Shown: positions 18,035 to 25,786, counted from the stretch's first letter. The stretch is 51,756 nucleotides of DNA from an uncultured Chromatiales bacterium (GCA_937128475.1 CAKZML010000027.1:1-51756); one strand, 5' to 3'. The notes: generated from the sequence alone by a model not told the origin. Made by a program: numbers and translations.

Positions 18035-18481
18035 ATGATGATTTTCCTGAAACGACTGGTTCTTACAGTATGGCTAGGCACCATCTGGTGCGTGGGCTAC
18101 CTGGCCGCGCCGGTATTGTTTGAGAACCTGGACGATTCCGCGCTGGCGGGGATGCTTGCGGGCAAGATGTTTGCCGCAGTGGCTTGGGTGTCCCTGGTGG
18201 CCGGCCCGGCAATGGCCGCGCTGACAATCAACACCAGCACCCGTTCCAAGCGCCGCAGCCTGAAGTTGCTGTGCATTGCCGGAGTGATGGCCTGCATGAC
18301 CGCGGTGCACTGGTGGCTGCGTCCCATGATGGATGCCGCCCGGTTACCTGATGGCTCACCGGGCGAGGATTTTTTGTTGATTCACGGTGCCTCAGCCGTT
18401 GTTTACCTGGTGGCAAGCCTGTTGGGCCTGGTGTTGCTATGGCCCGGTAAAGTTGGCTGGGGGACTAGGAAGGAAGCTTGA
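18035..18481 (+). CDS. DUF4149-domain membrane protein
   Basis: A small inner-membrane protein of 148 residues with about four predicted helices: FLKRLVLTVWLGTIWCVGYL, MFAAVAWVSLVAGPAMAALT, LLCIAGVMACMTAVHWWL and a last segment with VVYLVASLLGLVLLWP. The N-terminal GxxWxxGYxxAPVLF pattern fits DUF4149, which has no assigned activity. A conserved His-Gly-x-Ser (IHGASAV) precedes the last helix. It follows greA by 18 nt and its end overlaps the convergent yhbY by 17 nt. The same neighbour occurs between greA and yhbY in other gammaproteobacteria. Confidence 0.85.
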   Translation: MMIFLKRLVLTVWLGTIWCVGYLAAPVLFENLDDSALAGMLAGKMFAAVAWVSLVAGPAMAALTINTSTRSKRRSLKLLCIAGVMACMTAVHWWLRPMMDAARLPDGSPGEDFLLIHGASAVVYLVASLLGLVLLWPGKVGWGTRKEA

Positions 18482-18761
18482 TCTTGGGCTTTTCAGGATT
18501 TCTCCTGAATAATGTCGCCACGTTGCCAATGCGCTGAACAAGGGTTGCGCGGGTTTTGCTGCAAAGCTGGTCAATGAGTTCGTCACGCGCCTCGCGGTCG
18601 CCTACGCGGACCCGGATTTTCAGCAATTCGTGATGAGTCAGTGCCTGGTCCAGTTCATTGACCACGCCTTCACTGGCACCGCCGCCGGCCACCATTACGA
18701 TGGGCTTAAGGGTGTGGGCCAGGCCCCGAAGGGACTTTTTTTGAGATTCGGTAAGATTCAT
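18465..18761 (-). CDS. yhbY: YhbY family RNA-binding protein (CRM domain)
   Basis: A 98-residue single CRM-domain protein that associates with pre-50S ribosomal particles. Family motifs: LTESQKKSLRGLAHTLKPIV, then GLxxGVxxEL-like GASEGVVNELDQAL, HHELLKIRV, and RIGNVATLFRRN near the C-terminus. It diverges from rlmE, a 50S methyltransferase, which matches the usual yhbY-rlmE pair. A TATAAT stands exactly 6 nt before the ATG and no Shine-Dalgarno is seen, so the mRNA may be leaderless. Confidence 0.95.
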   Translation of the reverse strand: MNLTESQKKSLRGLAHTLKPIVMVAGGGASEGVVNELDQALTHHELLKIRVRVGDREARDELIDQLCSKTRATLVQRIGNVATLFRRNPEKPKIKLPS

Positions 18762-18767
18762 CCGGCA

Positions 18768-18773
18768 ATTATA
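18768..18773 (-). promoter_or_regulatory. TATAAT box 6 nt upstream of yhbY
   Basis: A perfect -10 hexamer on the minus strand ends 6 nt before the yhbY ATG. Transcription normally starts about 7 nt past the -10 box, so the first transcribed base would be at or next to the A of the ATG. No convincing -35 box is visible. Confidence 0.4.
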
Positions 18774-18822
18774 CCGAAGTTGTGTTCCGCAACATGCTTT
18801 AGCGTGTGGACGGATAGGATAG

Positions 18823-19452
18823 ATGGGAAAAAAACGTAGTAAATCAAGCCGTCGCTGGTTGGATGAGCATGTCAGCGACCCCTACGTCCAGCGGGCAAAC
18901 CGCGAGGGCTGGCGCTCGCGTGCGGTTTTCAAGCTGGAAGAGGTCGACCTGAAGGAGCGGCTGATCAAGCAGGGCATGCGTATCATCGACCTGGGGGCCG
19001 CCCCCGGAGGATGGTGTCAGTATGCTGCCAAGAAGATCCAGGGTAACGGATATATCGTTGGCCTGGACCTGCTGGAGATGCAGCCCCTGGAGGGTGTTGA
19101 CCTTATCCAGGGCGATTTTCGGGAGGAAGAGGTCCTGCAGGAATTGATGGATGTGCTCGATGGAAAGCGCGCAGACCTTGTTATGTCGGATATGGCCCCC
19201 AATATCAGTGGCATGCCGGCGGTAGATCAGCCTCGTGCCATGCACCTGGCTGAATTGTCGCTGGATTTGTGCCGGGAGGCGCTGTCGCCGGGCGGCAGCT
19301 TGCTGGTTAAGGTGTTTCAGGGAACGGGTTCCCAGGAACTGCTGGCCAAGATGCGGAAGGAATTTGACAAGGTAAAAATTGTCAAACCCAAGGCATCCAG
19401 GCCGCGTAGCCGGGAGGTTTACCTTCTGGCGCAGGGATATTCATTGGTGTAG
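18823..19452 (+). CDS. rlmE: 23S rRNA 2'-O-methyltransferase RlmE (FtsJ/RrmJ)
   Basis: Methylates the ribose of U2552 (E. coli numbering) in the 23S rRNA A loop, a late step in 50S assembly. The 209-residue protein has the SAM-binding motif IIDLGAAPGGWCQYA. The catalytic K-D-K-E set is visible: Lys37 in SRAVFKLEE, Asp in VMSDMAPN, Lys in LLVKVFQG and Glu in SREVYLLA. AGGA lies 5 nt before the ATG. In E. coli it is cotranscribed with ftsH as a heat-shock gene; here ftsH follows after 109 nt. I found no clear sigma-32 site. Confidence 0.97.
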   Translation: MGKKRSKSSRRWLDEHVSDPYVQRANREGWRSRAVFKLEEVDLKERLIKQGMRIIDLGAAPGGWCQYAAKKIQGNGYIVGLDLLEMQPLEGVDLIQGDFREEEVLQELMDVLDGKRADLVMSDMAPNISGMPAVDQPRAMHLAELSLDLCREALSPGGSLLVKVFQGTGSQELLAKMRKEFDKVKIVKPKASRPRSREVYLLAQGYSLV

Positions 19453-19459
19453 GGTCTAG

Positions 19460-19486
19460 TTGCCCTGAGAAATGGATTTATATAAA
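19460..19486 (+). promoter_or_regulatory. Weak promoter candidate upstream of ftsH
   Basis: TTGCCC (19460-19465) and TATAAA (19481-19486) are only 15 bp apart, short for sigma-70. This is the best candidate in the 109-nt rlmE-ftsH gap, which otherwise holds no hairpin of note. Confidence 0.25.
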
Positions 19487-19561
19487 GAATCACGGGGTAT
19501 GCACGCGACAAGGCCCAATAACGTAAGTCGTGTAATCCTGGATTGAACCGAGGTTAAGTAT

Positions 19562-21481
19562 TTGAACGACCTGTCGAAAAATATGCTTCTGTGGATTGTG
19601 ATTGCCGCTGTGCTGATCACCGTCTTCAACAGTTTTAACACCACCGCCGGGCGTGTGGAGGAAGTCGAGTATTCGGATTTCCTGCGCGAGGTCAGGGAGG
19701 GCAACGTCGCCACGGTGACGTTCCAGGATGACAAGATCCTGGGTGAACGGCAGACCGGGGAGACCCAGTTCCAGACCTATAACCCGGAAACCAGCAATAC
19801 TGCGCTGATCGGCATGCTGGAAGAGAACAACGTGCGTTTCAAGGGCAAGCCCCCGGAGAAGCAGGGCTTCTTCATGCAGTTGTTTATCTCCTCCTTCCCG
19901 ATCCTGCTGCTGATTGGTGTCTGGGTGTATTTCATGCGCCAGATGCAAGGCGGCGGTGGCGGTCGGGGGGCCATGTCCTTCGGCAAATCCCGGGCACGCT
20001 TGCTCGGTGAAGACCAGGTTAACGTCACTTTTGCTGATGTGGCCGGTGTAGAGGAAGCCAAGGAAGAGCTCAGCGAGATCGTTGATTTCCTGAAAGACCC
20101 GTCCAAGTTCCAGCGCCTTGGGGGCAAGATTCCCAAGGGCGTGTTGATGGTGGGCTCACCGGGTACCGGTAAGACGCTGCTTGCCCGGGCGATTGCCGGC
20201 GAGGCCAAGGTGCCGTTTTTCACCATCTCTGGTTCGGATTTCGTCGAGATGTTCGTCGGTGTGGGTGCGTCCCGTGTTCGTGACATGTTTGAGCAGGCCA
20301 AGAAACAGGGTCCCTGCATCATCTTCATTGATGAGATCGATGCGGTGGGTCGCCATCGCGGCGCCGGCCTGGGTGGTGGGCACGATGAGCGTGAGCAGAC
20401 CCTGAATCAGTTACTGGTTGAGATGGATGGTTTCGAGGGCAACGAAGGCGTGATTGTGATCGCCGCTACCAACCGGCCGGACGTGCTGGACCCGGCGCTG
20501 CTGCGCCCCGGGCGTTTTGATCGCCAGGTGGTGGTCCCGCTGCCTGATGTGCGTGGTCGTGAGCAGATCCTGAAAGTGCACATGCGCAAGGTGCCGCTGT
20601 CTGACGATGTGAAACCCAACGTTATTGCCCGTGGTACGCCCGGATTTTCCGGTGCCGACCTGGCCAACCTTGTGAACGAGGCGGCTTTGTTCGCTGCTCG
20701 TGCCAACAAGCGCACCGTGTCCATGGCGGAGTTCGAAAGCGCCAAGGACAAGATCATGATGGGTGCGGAACGCCGCTCCATGGTGATGAGCGAAGACGAG
20801 AAGAAACTCACTGCATACCACGAGGCAGGCCATGCCATCGTAGGTCTGGTGGTGCCAGAGCATGACCCGGTCTACAAGGTGTCGATCATTCCCCGTGGCC
20901 GGGCCCTGGGTATAACCATGTTCTTGCCCGAAGAGGACCGCTACAGCTATAGCCGTCGTCGCCTGGAAAGCCAGATTTCCAGTTTGTTCGGCGGCCGAAT
21001 CGCCGAGCAGCTGATCTTTGGTGATGACATGGTGACCACCGGCGCCTCCAACGATATTGAGCGGGCAACCGAGATCGCCCGCAACATGGTGACCAAGTGG
21101 GGTCTGTCCGAAAGGCTCGGTCCGCTGACCTATACCGAAGAGGATGGCGAAGTGTTCCTTGGTCGTTCAGTCACCCAGCACAAGCAGGTTTCGGATGTCA
21201 CGGCGCATGCCATTGACGAGGAAATTCGCAAGATTATCGACAGCAACTTCGAGCGTGCCGAGAGTATTCTCAAGGAGCACAAGGTCGAGTTGGAAATCAT
21301 GGCGAATACCCTGATCAAGTACGAGACCATTGATGATGGTCAGATCAAGGACATCATGGAGGGTCGTGAGCCCAGGCCGCCTGCTGAATGGGATGATTCC
21401 GGTCCCAGTAGCAAGGAAGGCGGCGAGGTGGAGCCGGGTTCGTCAGAGCCCACCGTTGGCGGTCCTGCCAGCCAGCACTGA
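19562..21481 (+). CDS. ftsH: ATP-dependent zinc metalloprotease FtsH
   Basis: A membrane-anchored AAA+ protease that degrades misassembled membrane proteins and regulators such as sigma-32 and LpxC. The 639-residue protein has two N-terminal membrane helices ([17 protein letters not shown] and [17 protein letters not shown]) around a periplasmic domain. The AAA module has Walker A GSPGTGKT (about 196-203; most homologues have GPPGTGKT) and Walker B IIFIDEID. The protease zinc site is H420-E421-x2-H424. The start is TTG with GAGG 8 nt upstream. The C-terminal tail is low-complexity and acidic. A terminator follows. Confidence 0.98.
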   Translation: MNDLSKNMLLWIVIAAVLITVFNSFNTTAGRVEEVEYSDFLREVREGNVATVTFQDDKILGERQTGETQFQTYNPETSNTALIGMLEENNVRFKGKPPEKQGFFMQLFISSFPILLLIGVWVYFMRQMQGGGGGRGAMSFGKSRARLLGEDQVNVTFADVAGVEEAKEELSEIVDFLKDPSKFQRLGGKIPKGVLMVGSPGTGKTLLARAIAGEAKVPFFTISGSDFVEMFVGVGASRVRDMFEQAKKQGPCIIFIDEIDAVGRHRGAGLGGGHDEREQTLNQLLVEMDGFEGNEGVIVIAATNRPDVLDPALLRPGRFDRQVVVPLPDVRGREQILKVHMRKVPLSDDVKPNVIARGTPGFSGADLANLVNEAALFAARANKRTVSMAEFESAKDKIMMGAERRSMVMSEDEKKLTAYHEAGHAIVGLVVPEHDPVYKVSIIPRGRALGITMFLPEEDRYSYSRRRLESQISSLFGGRIAEQLIFGDDMVTTGASNDIERATEIARNMVTKWGLSERLGPLTYTEEDGEVFLGRSVTQHKQVSDVTAHAIDEEIRKIIDSNFERAESILKEHKVELEIMANTLIKYETIDDGQIKDIMEGREPRPPAEWDDSGPSSKEGGEVEPGSSEPTVGGPASQH

Positions 21482-21523
21482 TCCGGATGTAGACGGCGTG
21501 AAACGCCTGAATTGTTAATATAG

Positions 21524-21559
21524 CGGCCGGTGGCATTGTTGCCCCCGGTCGTTTTTTTT
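21524..21559 (+). terminator. Rho-independent terminator after ftsH
   Basis: Arms CGGCCGGTGGC (21524-21534) and GCCCCCGGTCG (21541-21551) pair over 11 positions with one mismatch and one G-U, around a 6-nt loop, followed by eight T. The T run ends only 11 nt before the folP ATG. A smaller hairpin GGCGT-GAA-ACGCC precedes it at 21494-21506. Confidence 0.85.
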
Positions 21560-21570
21560 GGAAAACCAGT

Positions 21571-22416
21571 ATGGCGTCCACCTGCAAGGCGATACTCACT
21601 CCCGGCAAGACCCGCATCATGGGTGTGCTGAACGTGACCCCGGATTCATTTTCCGACGGTGGCCAGTTCCTGGATCCGGCCACTGCGGTGGCCCGTGCCA
21701 GGGCCATGGTGGCCGAGGGCGCCCATATTATTGACGTGGGTGGGGAGTCCACCCGGCCAGGGGCCAGTCCGGTCAGCGCCGAGCAGGAGATGGCGAGGGT
21801 GGTGCCGGTGATTGAGGCGCTGGCCCAGGAGCTGGAGGTGGCGATTTCCATCGACACCAGCAAGCCCCAGGTCATTGCCGCTGCGGTACACGCTGGTGCC
21901 AGCATGGTAAATGACGTGCGTGCCCTGCAGGAGCCCGGAGCCCTTGAGGCCGCGGCAGCCACTGATGCACTGATTTGCCTGATGCATATGCAAGGACAAC
22001 CACGCACCATGCAGGCTAATCCCCGGTATAATGCCGTGTTGACTGATGTACGCGACTTCCTCTTGGGGCGCGTGCAGGTTTGTATTGATGCGGGGATAGC
22101 GCGCGAGAGACTGATTCTGGATCCGGGTTTCGGATTCGGGAAATCCCTCGAGCACAATCTTGAGCTGCTGGCGAATCTTGATGTGCTGCAAGCGACCGGA
22201 CTGCCGGTTCTTGTCGGCGTATCCAGAAAAGCGATGATTGGCACGATTACCGGTCGCGATGCCGGCGAGAGGGTGCATGGCAGTGTTGCCGCGGCGGTTA
22301 TTGCCGCGATGCAGGGAGCGGCCATCGTCAGGGTGCACGATGTTGCGGCGACCGCAGACGGAATAAAAATGTGTGAGGCAGTGATGGCTCACGCCCAGGG
22401 AGACGAACAAGAATGA
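21571..22416 (+). CDS. folP: Dihydropteroate synthase
   Basis: Condenses p-aminobenzoate with hydroxymethyl-dihydropterin pyrophosphate in folate synthesis; it is the sulfonamide target. The 281-residue TIM-barrel protein shows IMGVLNVTPDSFSDGGQF near residue 16, the pterin-binding DVGGESTRPGASPVS, SIDTSKPQV, MHMQGQPRTMQ, LDPGFGFGKS and the C-terminal VRVHDVAATADGIKM. GGA lies about 9 nt before the ATG. Its stop overlaps the glmM ATG (ATGA), giving the widespread folP-glmM operon. The intrinsic terminator just upstream implies an own promoter or read-through from ftsH. Confidence 0.97.
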   Translation: MASTCKAILTPGKTRIMGVLNVTPDSFSDGGQFLDPATAVARARAMVAEGAHIIDVGGESTRPGASPVSAEQEMARVVPVIEALAQELEVAISIDTSKPQVIAAAVHAGASMVNDVRALQEPGALEAAAATDALICLMHMQGQPRTMQANPRYNAVLTDVRDFLLGRVQVCIDAGIARERLILDPGFGFGKSLEHNLELLANLDVLQATGLPVLVGVSRKAMIGTITGRDAGERVHGSVAAAVIAAMQGAAIVRVHDVAATADGIKMCEAVMAHAQGDEQE

Positions 22417-23744
22417 GTAAAAAGTTTTTCGGCACAGACGGTATCCGAGGACGGGTAGGCGAAGAACCCCTCACCGCAGATTTTGCACTTCGACTGGCTA
22501 ATGCCGCCGCCAGGGCCACAGGTCTTAGCCGGGGTAAGGTAGTCATAGGCAAAGATACCCGCCTGTCCGGGTATATGTTCGAGTCAGCGCTGGAGGCCGG
22601 CTTTGTCTCGGCAGGGTTTGATGTATTCATGACCGGCCCGCTGCCTACCCCCGGTATTGCGTACCTTACCCAGAAGTTCGGCGCGGATATGGGGGTGGTG
22701 ATCAGCGCCTCCCACAATCAGTACTTTGATAATGGCATCAAGTTCTTTGATGGTGCGGGTGCAAAGCTCAGCGATGAAACCGAGGCCAAAATTGAAAGAA
22801 TGACCCTGGAAGGGGCCATTACCCGTGACTCGGCAGAGCTGGGTAAAGCCAAGCGGATCGACTCGGCCCTGGCTCAGTATGAAGAATTTCTGTTGGCCAG
22901 TTTTCCGGCTGACGTGAATCTGGAAGGTCTTAAGCTGGTGGTCGACTGTGCACATGGCGCGACCTACAAGGTGGCTCCCCGGGTGCTTAGCGAACTGGGG
23001 GCAGAGATCATTCCGATTGGTTGCTCACCTAATGGACGCAATATCAATGCCGGGTGTGGTTCGACCCATCCTGAATTGCTGCAGACCACGGTCAGGGGAG
23101 TAGGGGCCCACCTGGGTCTCGCCCTGGACGGGGATGGCGACCGGGTGGTCATGGTGGATCACGAAGGCAACGTGGTCGACGGGGACCAGTTGCTGTACTT
23201 GCTGGCCCTGGGCCGTAAGCGGGATGGCCTGCTCAAGGGCCCGGTAGTGGGTACCGTGATGACCAACCTGGGGCTTGAGCGCAAGTTGCAGTCCCTGGGC
23301 ATTGAATTCATGCGCTCCAAGGTGGGTGATCGTCATGTCCTGGAAATGCTGCGGGCGCATGGCGGAGTGCTGGGCGGCGAGGCCTCCGGGCATGTTCTCT
23401 GCCTGGACAAGGCAACCACTGGAGACGGTGTGTTGAGCGCGCTGGAGGTGCTGGCCGAGGTCAAGCGTACCGGCAAGAGCCTGGCCGAACTGGTGGCAGA
23501 CATGCCCCGTTATCCGCAGCTCATGATTAACGTGAAGATCAGCGGAAAAATTGACCTGGACGGACATGAGGGAATCCAGGCCGCCCGTCGCGAGATTGAG
23601 TCGGGGCTGGGCGATCGTGGCCGCGTGGTTTTGCGCGCTTCCGGGACAGAACCCCTGATTCGGGTGATGGTGGAAGGCGAGAACCAACAAGAAGTTGAGC
23701 AGGCAGCGCAGGCTTTAGCGGATCAGGTGAGGACCCTGGCCTGA
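22413..23744 (+). CDS. glmM: Phosphoglucosamine mutase
   Basis: Interconverts glucosamine-6-phosphate and glucosamine-1-phosphate on the way to UDP-GlcNAc for peptidoglycan and LPS. The 443-residue protein starts KKFFGTDGIRGRVG. It has the active-site phosphoserine loop ISASHNQYFDNGIK (Ser100), the metal-binding loop DGDGDRVVMVD, the sugar-binding GGEASGHV and the phosphate-binding RASGTEPLIRVMVEG near the C-terminus. It overlaps folP by 4 nt. Confidence 0.98.
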   Translation: MSKKFFGTDGIRGRVGEEPLTADFALRLANAAARATGLSRGKVVIGKDTRLSGYMFESALEAGFVSAGFDVFMTGPLPTPGIAYLTQKFGADMGVVISASHNQYFDNGIKFFDGAGAKLSDETEAKIERMTLEGAITRDSAELGKAKRIDSALAQYEEFLLASFPADVNLEGLKLVVDCAHGATYKVAPRVLSELGAEIIPIGCSPNGRNINAGCGSTHPELLQTTVRGVGAHLGLALDGDGDRVVMVDHEGNVVDGDQLLYLLALGRKRDGLLKGPVVGTVMTNLGLERKLQSLGIEFMRSKVGDRHVLEMLRAHGGVLGGEASGHVLCLDKATTGDGVLSALEVLAEVKRTGKSLAELVADMPRYPQLMINVKISGKIDLDGHEGIQAARREIESGLGDRGRVVLRASGTEPLIRVMVEGENQQEVEQAAQALADQVRTLA

Positions 23745-23804
23745 CCCTGAAAGCGCTGTTCATTGATTTTAAACGGCTTGGCCGGTACTATTTCGCGGCT
23801 TTTT

Positions 23805-23841
23805 CGGGCGGTCAGGATGACTGCCCGTAATTATTTATAAT
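23805..23841 (+). promoter_or_regulatory. Hairpin and TATAAT box between glmM and tpiA
   Basis: A 10-bp stem (CGGGCGGTCA at 23805-23814 with TGACTGCCCG at 23818-23827, one G-U pair, loop GGA) is followed by AT-rich sequence holding a perfect TATAAT at 23836-23841. The hairpin lacks a T run, so it is a poor terminator. The TATAAT ends 6 nt before the first tpiA ATG. No good -35 is visible; the hairpin occupies that position. Confidence 0.4.
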
Positions 23842-23847
23842 AATCAA

Positions 23848-24612
23848 ATGGCAAATGTTATGAGACAGATACTGATTGCAGGCAACTGGAAGATGAACGG
23901 AACGCGGGAGCAGAACGCCGCGCTGGTCCGTGCCCTGGCAGATAATGTGGAAGTGTCGGATAAGGCCACAATGCTGCTTTGCCCTCCCAGTGTTTATGTC
24001 ACCGAAGTGTGCCGCCAGCTCAATGGCAGTGGAATCCTGTTGGGCGGACAGAACTGCAGCACCGAGGAAACTGGCGCCTATACCGGTGAAGTTTCTGCCG
24101 ACATGCTTAAAGATGTGGGTTGCCAGTACGTGATTATTGGCCATTCAGAGCGTCGCGCCTTGTACGGCGAGACCGATTCGGTGGTGGCCCGCAAGTTCCT
24201 GGCTGCACAGAAAGCGGGTCTGGTCCCGGTACTGTGCGTTGGAGAGACCCTGGAAGAAAGAGAAAGCGGTATCACCAATGATGTGATCCGTCGTCAGCTC
24301 ACCGCCGTCCTGGATCTGTCCGGGGTGGAGGCCTTTGCCAAGGCAGTGGTGGCTTACGAGCCGGTTTGGGCAATTGGCACCGGCAAGACGGCTTCTCCGG
24401 AGCAGGCGCAGGAAATTCATGCATTTATGCGTGGGCTGATCGGTGAAAGGGATGCTACAATTGCCGATTCGCTCCAACTGCTCTATGGCGGCAGTATGAA
24501 AGCATCCAATGCAGCCCAGCTGCTGGGTATGCCGGATGTGGATGGGGGTCTGGTTGGCGGTGCGTCACTCCAGGCCGATGAATTTATCAAGATCTTCGAG
24601 GCGGCCGCCTAG
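23848..24612 (+). CDS. tpiA: Triosephosphate isomerase
   Basis: Interconverts dihydroxyacetone phosphate and glyceraldehyde-3-phosphate in glycolysis and gluconeogenesis. The 254-residue TIM-barrel protein has the substrate-binding AGNWKMNG near the N-terminus, the electrophilic His in VIIGHSERR, the catalytic Glu in AYEPVWAIGTGKTA and the phosphate-binding LYGGSMKASNA. The start is uncertain: ATG at 23848 or, four codons later, ATG at 23860, which gives the commoner family N-terminus (MRQILIAGNWKMNG). Neither has a Shine-Dalgarno. A TATAAT six bases before 23848 suggests a leaderless or near-leaderless mRNA. Confidence 0.96.
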   Translation: MANVMRQILIAGNWKMNGTREQNAALVRALADNVEVSDKATMLLCPPSVYVTEVCRQLNGSGILLGGQNCSTEETGAYTGEVSADMLKDVGCQYVIIGHSERRALYGETDSVVARKFLAAQKAGLVPVLCVGETLEERESGITNDVIRRQLTAVLDLSGVEAFAKAVVAYEPVWAIGTGKTASPEQAQEIHAFMRGLIGERDATIADSLQLLYGGSMKASNAAQLLGMPDVDGGLVGGASLQADEFIKIFEAAA

Positions 24613-24627
24613 GCTGAGTTCGCGTAA

Positions 24628-25035
24628 ATGCTTTTAAATACAGCAATTCTAATATTTCATGTTTTCCTGGCTGTCGGGCTTATTGTCCTGATTCTGATTC
24701 AGCGCGGTAAAGGCGCAGAAGCGGGAGCCGCATTTGGTGCAGGCGCCTCGGGAACGGTGTTTGGTGCACGTGGTTCAGCGAGTTTCCTTACTCGCGCCAC
24801 TGCAGTGCTCGCCACCTTGTTTTTTGTGACCAGCCTTGGGCTGGCATTCCTTTCCGGCCAACGGCCCGAGGTAAAGAGCGTGATGGAAAGCGCTATCGCC
24901 CCGGAATTGGTTGAAGAGGGCCTTCCTTCGCTCATGCCTACCCAGGATGCAGCGATGGAGTTGCCGGCTGTGCCTGAGCAGCAGGACGCGGACGAGGTAG
25001 TGGAAGAGCTGCCGCAGGTCCCCGAGACCAATTAA
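24628..25035 (+). CDS. secG: Protein-export membrane protein SecG
   Basis: The small auxiliary subunit of the SecYEG translocon. The 135-residue protein has two membrane helices (ILIFHVFLAVGLIVLILIQ and ATAVLATLFFVTSLGLAFL) joined by the conserved cytoplasmic loop RGKGAEAGAAFGAGASGTVFGARGS. The C-terminal 50 residues are acidic and Pro/Glu-rich, longer than in E. coli SecG, and probably disordered. It lies between tpiA and tRNA-Leu, with the tRNA starting 7 nt after its stop, so they share a transcript. Confidence 0.95.
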   Translation: MLLNTAILIFHVFLAVGLIVLILIQRGKGAEAGAAFGAGASGTVFGARGSASFLTRATAVLATLFFVTSLGLAFLSGQRPEVKSVMESAIAPELVEEGLPSLMPTQDAAMELPAVPEQQDADEVVEELPQVPETN

Positions 25036-25042
25036 TTAGCTT

Positions 25043-25127
25043 GCCGATGTGGTGGAATTGGTAGACACGCTATCTTGAGGGGGTAGTGTCTTAGGACGTG
25101 CCGGTTCGAGTCCGGCCATCGGCACCA
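25043..25127 (+). tRNA. leuU: tRNA-Leu (anticodon GAG)
   Basis: An 85-nt class II tRNA with encoded CCA. The acceptor GCCGATG pairs with CATCGGC before the ACCA end. The anticodon stem CTATC/GGTAG encloses the loop TTGAGGG, giving anticodon GAG. A long variable arm follows, then the T-arm CCGGTTCGAGTCCGG. It directly follows secG, as leuU does in E. coli, and is followed by an intrinsic terminator. Confidence 0.97.
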
Positions 25128-25141
25128 TACAATCAGAAATG

Positions 25142-25179
25142 AGCCAGGCACCGCGGATATCGGGGTGGCTGGCTTTTTT
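25142..25179 (+). terminator. Rho-independent terminator after tRNA-Leu
   Basis: Arms AGCCAGGCACC (25142-25152) and GGTGGCTGGCT (25164-25174) form an 11-bp stem with one mismatch, followed by TTTTTT. It ends the tpiA-secG-leuU transcript 15 nt after the tRNA. Confidence 0.88.
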
Positions 25180-25786
25180 CGTTTAGGGCGCAGCGTGAAC
25201 CGCCCGGCCCAGGCCGCGTTGCCGGTCTTTGTCTTTGTGTCTCATCCAGCTTCGCAGGGCTTTGCCCGCGGCAATTTTCCTATCCGGACAGCTCGGGCCG
25301 AGTGGCCTGTTTTTGGTTCGTTGACCGGGTCCCTCAGGGCGGCTTAAAACGTTGTTTTAAGGGGTGTAGTGGTTTCTACTCAGGGGTGTACGTGCTTTCT
25401 TATTTCGTGGATAATGCCGTGTTTGGCTTGCTGTGCTTTGTCATGCCCAAGCTTGGGTGAAGTGAGAATATCTTCTCGCCAGGGTGGTAAGGAAACCAGG
25501 GGTAATGACATTTAGCGCGGTGAGCACTGTGACGCTCGGACAGGTCGCTAGATTTCCGTTCGCTTGTTTCCAGATCTGAATGTCATGGCAACACGCCAGG
25601 CAAATGTTCAGGTCAGGCGATAAAGGGCTTTATGGGAATCGAGAATGGGACCCGAGCGGTCCGGTTGTCGATGCCAATTATTTGATGAAGCCGACGTGAC
25701 GGCTGGTCTTAACGTGGGGAGCCTGCCGACTGGCAAGGTTGTTTGCCGATAGACGAGGGCTGTCAGTCGGTAAAGGAAGAGATGCA
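25180..25786 (+). other. Long palindrome-rich leader region upstream of nuoA
   Basis: About 600 nt without a convincing gene. It holds several inverted repeats: CTTAAAAC/GTTTTAAG (25343-25361, 3-nt spacer), a perfect 12-bp palindrome CCCAAGCTTGGG (25446-25457), GAGAA/TTCTC (25464-25477), a long-range pair ATGACATT (25505-25512) with AATGTCAT (25579-25586), and ATAAAG/CTTTAT (25620-25633). A weak promoter candidate is TTGACC (25321-25326) with TTAAAA 17 bp later. It probably contains the nuo promoter, operators and a structured 5' leader. I recognise no known regulator site or RNA family. Confidence 0.5.
25505..25699 (+). other. Two adjacent small ORFs in the nuo leader (speculative)
   Basis: ATG at 25505 opens a 24-codon frame (MTFSAVSTVTLGQV...) ending in TGA at 25577-25579. 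It is followed at once, in the same frame, by ATG at 25580 opening a 39-codon frame ending at 25699. AGGGG lies 2-3 nt before the first ATG, which is too close to be ideal. The second has no Shine-Dalgarno and uses codons (AGG, GGG, CGA, TCA) unlike neighbouring genes. The start and stop of the first frame fall in or beside the arms of an inverted repeat. Coding is unproven. Confidence 0.15.

Noticed and set aside
25165-25347. 60-codon ORF just after tRNA-Leu
   Set aside because: It begins inside the terminator hairpin at a GTG, has no recognisable motif and no proper ribosome-binding site.
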